A stretch of 8,273 bases of DNA from NCBI GenBank assembly GCA_012510625.1, contig JAAZHP010000081.1, forward strand, positions 1 to 8,273. The letters are read 5' to 3'. The translations under genes and the position numbers were made by a program. Below the pieces are notes generated by a model. That model searched no databases and was not told where the DNA came from. It saw nothing but the letters and a program-made list of their open reading frames with translations. Each line of letters begins with the position of its first letter. The first letter of the stretch is position 1. The DNA is from Bacillota bacterium. Lineage in GTDB: Bacteria; Bacillota; Dethiobacteria; DTU022. Positions 1 to 5,638 of the stretch are shown here, one piece after another.

Positions 1-297
1 ATGGAGCTTACCGGCCCGCCATCCGCCCAGAGGGGAGAGATGATCACTTTCCGCTTTACCGTCACCAACACCGGTACGGTACCGCTAAGCGGGGTAAAGG
101 TAACGGCGCCGCTTTTTGGCAAGTTCTGGTGCAATACCATCGGGAACCTGGGCGTGGGCCGTGTGGTGAAATTTTCATACAGCTATACAGTTCCCGAGAC
201 GGCGCCTCCCGTCCTTGAAAACAAGGCCCAGGTAATCGGTTTTTCGGGTTCAAACAAGGTTGTTTACGAGGCCGTCCACTACGTCGATGTGATGTGA
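1..297 (+). CDS. C-terminal part of a DUF11-like repeat surface protein (5' end outside window)
   Basis: The 98 visible residues look like one DUF11/CARDB-type beta-sandwich repeat. They show the pattern GE-x-ITF-x-FTVTNTGTVPLSGVKV (residues 12-30), then an IGNLGVG turn (47-53), a YTVPE strand (62-66) and a final AVHYVDVM strand before TGA. Such repeats form extracellular stalks or adhesive modules in secreted bacterial proteins. The frame is open at base 1 and the first residues already lie inside the repeat, so the ATG at position 1 is probably internal and the gene starts upstream. No signal peptide, LPXTG or C-terminal membrane anchor is visible; the protein ends with the repeat. It lies 61 bases before pilT on the same strand, so it may be cotranscribed and could be a filament-associated adhesin, but that is inference from position only. 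Confidence 0.7.
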   Translation: MELTGPPSAQRGEMITFRFTVTNTGTVPLSGVKVTAPLFGKFWCNTIGNLGVGRVVKFSYSYTVPETAPPVLENKAQVIGFSGSNKVVYEAVHYVDVM

Positions 298-345
298 TGG
301 CAGGGTTGGAGCAATGGCATTGTTGAAACTGCAGGGATAAGAGTT

Positions 346-349
346 GGAG
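346..349 (+). promoter_or_regulatory. Ribosome binding site deciding the pilT start
   Basis: GGAG (within GGAGTGA) lies 3 bases before TTG at 353 but 9 bases before the in-frame GTG at 359. The normal 5-10 base spacing favours the GTG. The TGA at 350-352 closes the frame directly upstream, so only these two starts are available. Confidence 0.5.
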
Positions 350-358
350 TGATTGAAT

Positions 359-1483
359 GTGGACTGGCAGATAAATACGCTCCTGGAAAAAGCCATCAAC
401 CTAAAAGCTTCGGACTTGCACCTGTCAGCCGGGCTGCCTCCCATCATCAGGATCCATGGCGAGCTCTATCCACTGGAGGACTATCCGCCCCTGGATCCGG
501 ATGATACCGAAGCGCTGGCCGGGCAGGTCATGGATGAAAGAAAGGAGAAAATATTCAAGGAAAAGGGCGAAGTTGACCTGTCTTACTCAAGTCGCAGCCT
601 GGGCCGCTTCAGAGTAAACGTCTACCGCCAGCGGAGCAGCGTCGCCATAGCTTTGCGCATACTCAACAGCAACATTCCTTCGTTCGCGTCGCTGAACCTG
701 CCCTCGGTGATCAAGGATTTCACCCTTTACCAAAAGGGGCTGCTTCTTGTTACCGGCCCCACGGGGAGCGGCAAATCCACCACCCTGGCCTCGTTCATCG
801 ACATGATCAACGAGCAGCGCAGCTGCCATATCCTTACCCTCGAGGATCCCATCGAGTACCTGCACCAGCACAAGAACAGCATGGTTAACCAGCGCGAAAT
901 CGGGCAGGACAGCACCAGTTTCGCTGCGGCGTTGCGGGCGGCGCTGCGCCAGGACCCCGATGTTATCCTCGTGGGCGAGATGCGCGACCTGGAGACCATC
1001 TCCATAGCCATCACTGCCGCCGAAACGGGTCACCTGGTCCTGGCCACGCTGCATACCGTCGACGCTGTGCAGACCATCGACCGTGTTATCGACGTCTTCC
1101 CGCCTCACCAGCAGCAACAGGTCCGGATCCAGCTGGCCAATACCCTCATCGGGGTGATCGCACAGCGGCTGCTGAAGCGCAAGGATGGGTCGGGCCGCGT
1201 GCCGGCGGTGGAGATCCTGGTGAGCAACCCGGCGGTGCGCAACCTCATCCGCGAGGGCAAGATCCACCAGATCTACTCGGTGATCCAGACCGGGAGACGC
1301 CAGGGGATGCAGCTCATGGACAGCCACCTGGAGGAACTTTACCGGCAGGGCATCATCGACCGGCAGACGGCCTTGGAGAATGCCACCGATCCCGAAACAC
1401 TGGCCAAGAACATCGGTCGCAAGTCCTCGGAAAGCGGCGAAATGGTGGTGGGTCTTTCCGGCCTGCCTGAGCGATACAGCTAG
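359..1483 (+). CDS. pilT: PilT, type IV pilus retraction ATPase
   Basis: This is a hexameric cytoplasmic ATPase of the PilT/GspE superfamily that drives pilus disassembly and twitching. From GTG 359 it is 374 residues, close to the usual 340-375. The N-terminal PAS-like domain begins with the hallmark ASDLHLS (residues 17-23). The RecA-like domain carries Walker A GPTGSGKST (133-141), the Asp box LTLEDPIEY (159-167), Walker B DPDVILVGEM (199-208) and the His box HLVLATLHT (225-233). AVRNLIREGK (292-301) matches the C-terminal AIRNLIRE motif typical of PilT and not of PilB, and no PilB-type N-terminal MshEN domain or zinc-binding Cys motif is present. The start could be TTG 353 (two residues longer), but ribosome binding site spacing favours GTG 359. 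It is followed 25 bases later by pilC. PilB is not in the window. Confidence 0.95.
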   Translation: MDWQINTLLEKAINLKASDLHLSAGLPPIIRIHGELYPLEDYPPLDPDDTEALAGQVMDERKEKIFKEKGEVDLSYSSRSLGRFRVNVYRQRSSVAIALRILNSNIPSFASLNLPSVIKDFTLYQKGLLLVTGPTGSGKSTTLASFIDMINEQRSCHILTLEDPIEYLHQHKNSMVNQREIGQDSTSFAAALRAALRQDPDVILVGEMRDLETISIAITAAETGHLVLATLHTVDAVQTIDRVIDVFPPHQQQQVRIQLANTLIGVIAQRLLKRKDGSGRVPAVEILVSNPAVRNLIREGKIHQIYSVIQTGRRQGMQLMDSHLEELYRQGIIDRQTALENATDPETLAKNIGRKSSESGEMVVGLSGLPERYS

Positions 1484-1508
1484 CATCAAGCATGAAGGAG
1501 AGTAGGGC

Positions 1509-2738
1509 GTGCCCACTTTTCGCTACGTCGCCAGAACCATGGAGGGGGAATCCAGCACCGGCACGATCAGTGCTCCGGCGCTGCGCGAGGCTCTCGAACA
1601 GCTGCGCGCGCAGGATCTCTTTGTCATCAGCATCAGGGAGCACGGGGCGGGGCTGCAGCGCCGGGAAGCCTCTCTGGATCAGCTCTTTGCCCGCTTTAGG
1701 GAGAAGAAGCCGAAGAACCGCGACTTCATGGTTTTCTGCCGCCAGTTCGCCACCATGCTTCAGGCGGGAATAACTGTGCTGCAGATATTGAAGATCCAGG
1801 CGCAGCAGTCCGAAAATCCCAGCTTGAGGGAGAAGCTGCGCGAGGTGGCGCTCGAGGTGGAGCGGGGCGGCACCCTGGCCGGGGCCATGGCCAAGCACGG
1901 CGACTTCTTCCCCAGGCTTATTATCAGCATGGCCGAGGCCGGCGAGACGGGGGGAATTCTTGACGCCGTCATGGAGCGGCTGGCGATACACTTTCAGAAC
2001 CAGCATGACCTGGAGGAGAAGATCCGCTCGGCGACGATGTACCCCCTCATCGTCACCGGCCTGGCCGTGGTGGTGATGGCGGTCATGGTCTTCTTCGTCC
2101 TGCCGCGGTTTTCGATGATTTTTGAAAGCATGGGCTTGGAGATGCCCTTTTTCACTAGAAGCCTTCTGGCACTGAGTAGCTTTATTACCGGCTACTGGTA
2201 CATTCTCCTGGCCCTGCTGCTCATGCTGGGGCTGGCCCTGCGGCGCTACCTGCGCACACCGCAGGGGCGGGAGCGCTTCGATTGGCTCCAGCTGCGCCTG
2301 CCCATATACGGCAAGATTTACCGCACCATGATCGTGGCCCGCTTCTCCCGCACCTTGGGTACACTACTGGCCAGCGGGCTGGGCATAGTGGCGGGGCTGG
2401 AGCTGGTGGAGAAGGTTCTCAACAACGTGGTCCTGGCCGGCGCCTTGGCCGAGGCGCGGCGGGTCATCCGCCAGGGGCAGACACTGGCCCTGCCGCTTGC
2501 TGCCAGCGGCCTCTTCCCGCCCATGGTTGTAGAAATGGTCCACATTGGTGAGGAGAGCGGATCCCTCGACAGCATGCTCGAGCGTACCGCCGAGTTCTAC
2601 GAAGGCGAGCTTTCCTTTTACCTGGATCGGCTGGGCTCAGTCATCGAGCCGGTGCTCATTGTCTTCGTGGGGATCTTCGTGGCCATCTTGCTGCTCTCCA
2701 TCATCCAGCCCATGATGGGGATCTACCAGATGATTTAA
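1509..2738 (+). CDS. pilC: PilC, type IV pilus inner-membrane platform protein (GspF family)
   Basis: This polytopic membrane protein contacts the pilus ATPases and the PilMNO complex and helps insert or extract pilins. Its 409 residues match the family length. It opens with PTFRYVART, the usual PilC start. Two T2SSF repeats follow: the first has FCRQFATMLQAGI (76-88) and MAEAGETGG (141-149); the second has ARFSRTLGTLLASG (277-290) and MVHIGEESGSL (343-353). Hydrophobic segments lie at about 179-199, 217-245 and 379-402, the last ending close to the C-terminus as is normal. The GTG start is preceded by AAGGAG at 1495-1500 with an 8-base gap. It sits directly after pilT and 69 bases before the pilin gene. 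Nothing is truncated and the key repeat motifs are intact. Confidence 0.95.
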   Translation: MPTFRYVARTMEGESSTGTISAPALREALEQLRAQDLFVISIREHGAGLQRREASLDQLFARFREKKPKNRDFMVFCRQFATMLQAGITVLQILKIQAQQSENPSLREKLREVALEVERGGTLAGAMAKHGDFFPRLIISMAEAGETGGILDAVMERLAIHFQNQHDLEEKIRSATMYPLIVTGLAVVVMAVMVFFVLPRFSMIFESMGLEMPFFTRSLLALSSFITGYWYILLALLLMLGLALRRYLRTPQGRERFDWLQLRLPIYGKIYRTMIVARFSRTLGTLLASGLGIVAGLELVEKVLNNVVLAGALAEARRVIRQGQTLALPLAASGLFPPMVVEMVHIGEESGSLDSMLERTAEFYEGELSFYLDRLGSVIEPVLIVFVGIFVAILLLSIIQPMMGIYQMI

Positions 2739-2744
2739 GTGTTC

Positions 2745-2772
2745 AAGGCGGCCCGTACAAGGGAAGCCTTTT
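2745..2772 (+). other. Interrupted hairpin between pilC and the pilin gene
   Basis: AAGGC (2745-2749) can pair with GCCTT (2766-2770), and inside it CCC (2752-2754) with GGG (2761-2763). The two helices are separated by a 2x2 internal loop (GG/AA) and close a 6-base loop. Four T's (2769-2772) overlap the 3' arm. It begins 7 bases after the pilC stop. It could be a weak terminator, an RNA-processing site that separates the pilin message from pilTC, or chance. No convincing -35/-10 pair was found in this gap. Confidence 0.3.
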
Positions 2773-2792
2773 AGATAAACAAAATCGCGGAA

Positions 2793-2801
2793 AGGAGGTG
2801 A
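2793..2801 (+). promoter_or_regulatory. Very strong Shine-Dalgarno of the pilin gene
   Basis: AGGAGGTGA is fully complementary to the 3' end of 16S rRNA. Its GGAGG core (2794-2798) is 9 bases before GTG 2808. It is the best ribosome binding site in the window, as expected for the most abundant subunit, and it fixes the non-ATG start. Confidence 0.85.
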
Positions 2802-2807
2802 AACGCG

Positions 2808-3233
2808 GTGATCCTGAAAATTGCTGAGGCCCTGCGTCGGCTGCATAGGGAGGAGAGAGGTTTCACCCTCATCGAGCTCCTCATCGTGCTGGCCATCATC
2901 GGCATTCTCGTGGCTATCGGCATCCCCGTCTACAACAACGTCATGCTGAATGCCGCGCAGAAGGCCCACGATGCCAACCTGCGCACCATTGACTCCGCCG
3001 TCCAGCAGTATGCCATGGCCCACAATGGGGCTTATCCGGAAAGTATTGACGTTTTAGTAACAGAAGGATATCTTGACGCTATTCCGGATGTTCCCCCGCT
3101 TCTTTTGAGATATGAACCGCCGGAAGGCTTGGGGGCGGGAGCTTCTTACACTTTGGTAGAAGAGGATGGCGTCCCGTGGGCGGCTCCTCGCGGGCAATGG
3201 GACGGGGCCTATCGCGGAACGGGCGGAGGATAA
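2808..3233 (+). CDS. pilA: Type IV prepilin, main-pilin-like (PilA/GspG type)
   Basis: This 141-residue prepilin has a basic 18-residue leader ending in ERG, then the type III cleavage site G18/F19 and mature FTLIELLIVLAIIGILVAI with Glu at +5. The mature protein would be about 123 residues: a long N-terminal helix (to about residue 72), then a short globular part with GAYPESIDVLVTEGYLD (74-90), which resembles the GspG/short-pilin pattern YP-x-L-x-GYL, and a Gly-rich tail. There are no cysteines, so no disulfide-bonded loop. PilD-type peptidase would cleave and N-methylate it, and PilC with the ATPases would assemble it. It is probably the major subunit, judging from the ideal Shine-Dalgarno, the position after pilC and the terminator-like hairpin behind it. 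Codon use switches sharply at residue 73 (see findings). Confidence 0.85.
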   Translation: MILKIAEALRRLHREERGFTLIELLIVLAIIGILVAIGIPVYNNVMLNAAQKAHDANLRTIDSAVQQYAMAHNGAYPESIDVLVTEGYLDAIPDVPPLLLRYEPPEGLGAGASYTLVEEDGVPWAAPRGQWDGAYRGTGGG

Positions 3234-3308
3234 TCTACTACTCCGTAAAATGTCAGGACTGTCTGTCCCGTCCAGAGGCCTACATTGTTAAGTGTTTTGA
3301 TCAAATTT

Positions 3309-3337
3309 GGGTGGCGGCCCGCGCCGCCACCCTTTTA
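3309..3337 (+). terminator. Rho-independent terminator or attenuator after the pilin gene
   Basis: A perfect 9-bp GC-rich inverted repeat, GGGTGGCGG (3309-3317) and CCGCCACCC (3324-3332), encloses a 6-base loop and is followed by TTTTATCT. It lies 75 bases after the pilin stop and 54 bases before the next gene. The T-tract is short, so termination may be partial. That would give abundant pilin mRNA with limited read-through to the minor pilins and pilMNO. A 10-base palindrome TTTGATCAAA (3296-3305) precedes it, and a small CTGCC/GGCAG hairpin (3341-3357) follows. Confidence 0.65.
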
Positions 3338-3375
3338 TCTCTGCCGCTGGGGGGCAGGATCCGCCTTGCGTGAGA

Positions 3376-3382
3376 GGGGGAG
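3376..3382 (+). promoter_or_regulatory. Ribosome binding site of the PilV/GspI-like gene
   Basis: GGGGGAG ends 9 bases before GTG 3392. A second AAGGAG at 3385-3390 is only 1 base from the start and is unlikely to be used for it. The in-frame TGA at 3371-3373 leaves GTG 3392 as the only start before the cleavage motif. Confidence 0.55.
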
Positions 3383-3391
3383 AAAAGGAGC

Positions 3392-3820
3392 GTGTTCGGC
3401 TTCAGGGAAGCCCGGCGCGGCGAGGGCGGCTACACCCTTGTCGAACTCTTGGTGGCAATGACGGTGCTGGCCATTGTTTTTCTTCCCCTGTCCGCTCTCC
3501 TTGCCGCCGGTGGCAGCGGGATGGTGCAGGCGGGGCGCCGCACCGCCGCGGCCAACCTCTGCCGCGAGAAGATGGAGGAGATCAAGGCCCGCGGTTGCAG
3601 CTACTATCTCGATGCCGTCGACGCCGCCCCGGGGGGCATTTACCTAGAGATGGAGAACCTTGGCTTTTTCCGCCGCGAGACGAAGCTGCAGCAGCTGGAA
3701 CTCACGCTGGAAGGCGAAGATGCCGGAGTGGCCATGCTTAAAATAGATGTGCAGGTGAAGTGGCAGGAAGGCGCCGCGGAGCAATGCGTGGAGCTTTCCA
3801 GCTACCTGGCTGGAAGGTGA
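3392..3820 (+). CDS. Minor prepilin, PilV/GspI-like
   Basis: This 142-residue prepilin has a basic leader of 13 residues ending in GG, a cleavage site G13/Y14, and mature YTLVELLVAMTVLAIVFLP with Glu at +5. After the membrane helix it carries AAANLCREKMEEIKARG (52-68), which matches the A-x-x-LA-x-EKMEE segment of PilV and GspI minor (pseudo)pilins. Cysteines are at 57, 69 and 132. It would sit at the pilus tip or prime assembly together with the next two genes. It is the first gene after the terminator-like hairpin, so its expression may depend on read-through. Its TGA stop overlaps the Shine-Dalgarno of the next gene, which suggests translational coupling. The GspI/PilV assignment rests on the helix motif and gene order, not on the C-terminal half. 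Confidence 0.8.
   Translation: MFGFREARRGEGGYTLVELLVAMTVLAIVFLPLSALLAAGGSGMVQAGRRTAAANLCREKMEEIKARGCSYYLDAVDAAPGGIYLEMENLGFFRRETKLQQLELTLEGEDAGVAMLKIDVQVKWQEGAAEQCVELSSYLAGR
3812..3820 (+). promoter_or_regulatory. Ribosome binding site of the PilW/GspJ-like gene, inside the preceding gene's end
   Basis: GGAAGGTGA at 3812-3820 includes the TGA stop of the preceding gene. It is well placed for GTG 3826 (8 bases after the AAGG core). The arrangement resembles the pilin gene's ribosome binding site and start, GGAGGTGA followed by a GGTG. Confidence 0.5.
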
Positions 3821-3825
3821 AGGCG

Positions 3826-4332
3826 GTGCGGTGGGGGCATTATGAGCGCGGGCTCACCCTGGTGGAGCTGCTGCTGGTCCTGGCGCTGCTGGGCCTCGCC
3901 GCGGCGGCGGTGGGCGGCTTCTACCTGTGCGGCATCTTCGCCTGGCGCAAGGGTGTGGATCGGATGGACAGCCAGCAAAATGCCCGCGCTGCCATGGAGC
4001 TCGTTGATCGTGAACTGCGTTTTGCCCATTGGGTGGATGTCGCCAAAGAAGATGGCGAGATTCGCTACGGGCTCCCGTCAGATCCCCAGGGCGACCACCG
4101 GCGTCATTTCAGGCGCTTCCGCCTTTGGGGAGGACAGCTGCTTCTCGAACAAATCGTCGGCGGCTCCACCTACTCCAGCAACGTGGCCGCTGGGGGCATC
4201 AGTGCAGTGAGCTTTCAGGTTGACGGCGACGGCAGGGTGCTCATATCCATTACCGCCGGCAGCGGCGAAAGCGCGGTGACGCTCCAAAGCAGCGTCCGCC
4301 CGCGTAATCTCCCGGAAACCGTGACACCTTGA
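3826..4332 (+). CDS. Minor prepilin, PilW/GspJ-like
   Basis: From GTG 3826 this is 168 residues: leader MRWGHYERG, cleavage site G9/L10, then mature LTLVELLLVLALLGLAAAAVGG with Glu at +5. The segment DSQQNARAAMELVDRELRFA (48-67) is the QQNARAAL-x-x-L-x-x-DLR pattern typical of PilW/GspJ minor pilins. The rest is a beta-rich globular domain (SAVSFQVDGDGRVLISITA, 126-144) with no cysteine. The frame stays open upstream of 3826 to an ATG at 3760, but that start would overlap the preceding gene by 61 bases and give an overlong 31-residue leader. GTG 3817 is a second alternative. It lies between the GspI-like and GspK/PilX-like genes, reproducing the I-J-K order of type II secretion pseudopilins. 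Expected role: part of a tip or priming complex. Confidence 0.8.
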   Translation: MRWGHYERGLTLVELLLVLALLGLAAAAVGGFYLCGIFAWRKGVDRMDSQQNARAAMELVDRELRFAHWVDVAKEDGEIRYGLPSDPQGDHRRHFRRFRLWGGQLLLEQIVGGSTYSSNVAAGGISAVSFQVDGDGRVLISITAGSGESAVTLQSSVRPRNLPETVTP

Positions 4333-4354
4333 AGGGGCAGGAGGGAGTGGCCCG

Positions 4355-5638
4355 TTGCGAGCCCGTCGGGATGACCCCGAGCGCGGCTCATTGCTGGTAA
4401 TGGTAGCAGTTTATACGGCGGTTCTGCTCATGCTGGGAGGCGCGCTTTTGACCTGTGCGATGACTGAACAGCTCATCGCCTGCAACCAGGAGGAGGAGAT
4501 GCGGCTCTACTACATTGCCGAGGCCGGCATTGAAGCCGGCGTGGCCGCGCTAGCCTGCTTTTTCGATTATGACCGCCCCATCAGCGGCAGCGTGGGCGAC
4601 GGCAGCTACCATGTGCGCATCGTGCCGCCACCCGGGCTTCCAGAAAGTGATCCCCACTACGAGATGATTCCGCAGCTCATCCTGCCGGGGCAGCGCCTGG
4701 TTATCTCCGAGGGGAAGCTGAGGGGGAAGACCATGGCTATGGCGGCAATCGTGGAAGCGGGAAACAGTTTATCCAGCAGGGCCCTGCTGGCTGCCGGCAC
4801 ACTGGCCCTTGAAGGCAGTTTCATTGACGGCAGCGTTCATGTTGATGAGGTCCTGCAGCTGTCGAAGGACAATACCATATGCGGGAAGCTGACCTTTTTT
4901 GAAGAAGCCTCCCTGGAGTGGAAGCAGGAGGCCTGCTTAATCATTCAACGGCCCGGAGAACCTCCCCTCTATTTCTACCGGGAAGATGCCCTGCCAGCGG
5001 AGATAAAGACGGCGCAGAAGATGGGCCTGCCTCCGTTAAATACTGACGCCTTCAGTGATGAGGTGGAATTCAGCCTCCTTTCCGGCCAGATCTGGAGCAC
5101 TTACCCCTGCGCTCCCTTCAGGCGGGTGGAGGTGAGAGGAAGCCTAGCCATCAGTCCGGGAGAGGGCGAAACTTTCAGCTTCAATTTCCCCGACGGCCTC
5201 CTGGTGGTGAGGGGAGATCTGGCTGTGAGAGGAGAAGGGGCGGTCAACCTGACCGGAACCATCGTGGTGGAGGGGGACATTGAGATTGACAGCCCTGTCA
5301 CCGGCAGCGCGGAAAGCCAGGAAACTAGCGGGCTTTTGCTGTGCGCCAGGGGGAATATCCACGTCGGTGAAGGGGCACTGGAGGGACTCACCGGAGACAC
5401 CCTTATGAGCGGCCCTCTGCTGCTTTTTGCCGAGCAGGGCTGGGTTTCCATTGATGCCAGCACGTTGAGGGAATGGGGGAGACAGCTGCACATCCACGGG
5501 GTGATTGTTGCCTCCAGCGTGCACCTGGTTAACTGCCGGCTGCACCATGACCCCAGCGTTACTGGCAGCTTCATGGATAAATTTGGCATTGAAAGAGTGG
5601 TGGTGAAAGAATGGATCAAGCCGTGGAGACCGCAGTAG
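4355..5638 (+). CDS. Large PilX/GspK-like minor pilin with beta-repeat C-terminal region
   Basis: This 427-residue protein starts at TTG 4355, with GGGAG (4343-4347) 7 bases upstream. Leader MRARRDDPERG is followed by SLLVMVAVYTAVLLMLGGAL, a prepilin-like helix in which position +5 is Met instead of Glu. Residues 45-66 (NQEEEMRLYYIAEAGIEAGVAA) match the ALYLAEAGIE segment of PilX N-terminal domains. Loss of Glu+5 and large size are features of tip-capping GspK and PilX-type proteins. Residues 255-395 are rich in short beta strands with Gly turns (GSLAI, GLLVVRGDLAVRGEG, GTIVVEGDIEI, GNIHVGEG, HIHGVIVASSV), suggesting a solenoid or right-handed beta-helix; this is inferred from the pattern. 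The 3' end overlaps pilM by 28 bases. Predicted place: the outermost subunit of the filament tip. Confidence 0.75.
   Translation: MRARRDDPERGSLLVMVAVYTAVLLMLGGALLTCAMTEQLIACNQEEEMRLYYIAEAGIEAGVAALACFFDYDRPISGSVGDGSYHVRIVPPPGLPESDPHYEMIPQLILPGQRLVISEGKLRGKTMAMAAIVEAGNSLSSRALLAAGTLALEGSFIDGSVHVDEVLQLSKDNTICGKLTFFEEASLEWKQEACLIIQRPGEPPLYFYREDALPAEIKTAQKMGLPPLNTDAFSDEVEFSLLSGQIWSTYPCAPFRRVEVRGSLAISPGEGETFSFNFPDGLLVVRGDLAVRGEGAVNLTGTIVVEGDIEIDSPVTGSAESQETSGLLLCARGNIHVGEGALEGLTGDTLMSGPLLLFAEQGWVSIDASTLREWGRQLHIHGVIVASSVHLVNCRLHHDPSVTGSFMDKFGIERVVVKEWIKPWRPQ

Noticed and set aside
298..358. Possible promoter before pilT (TTGAAA at 323-328)
   Set aside because: No -10 hexamer lies at acceptable spacing, so no promoter can be supported.
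587..1516. Long minus-strand open frame (309 codons) opposite pilT
   Set aside because: It mirrors the GC-rich third positions of pilT, its product has no recognisable family and is rich in His, Gln and Arg as antisense shadows usually are, and pilT itself has every catalytic motif.
2808..3233. Idea that the short pilin forms an electrically conductive filament
   Set aside because: The pilin contains several aromatic residues, but nothing in the sequence beyond its short length supports conductivity.
3256..3268. Small GGAC/GTCC hairpin after the pilin stop
   Set aside because: Only four base pairs; expected by chance in a sequence of this length.
3760..3825. Upstream ATG extension of the PilW/GspJ-like gene
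   Set aside because: It would overlap the preceding gene by 61 bases and give a 31-residue leader; GTG 3826 has a suitable ribosome binding site and a normal 9-residue leader.
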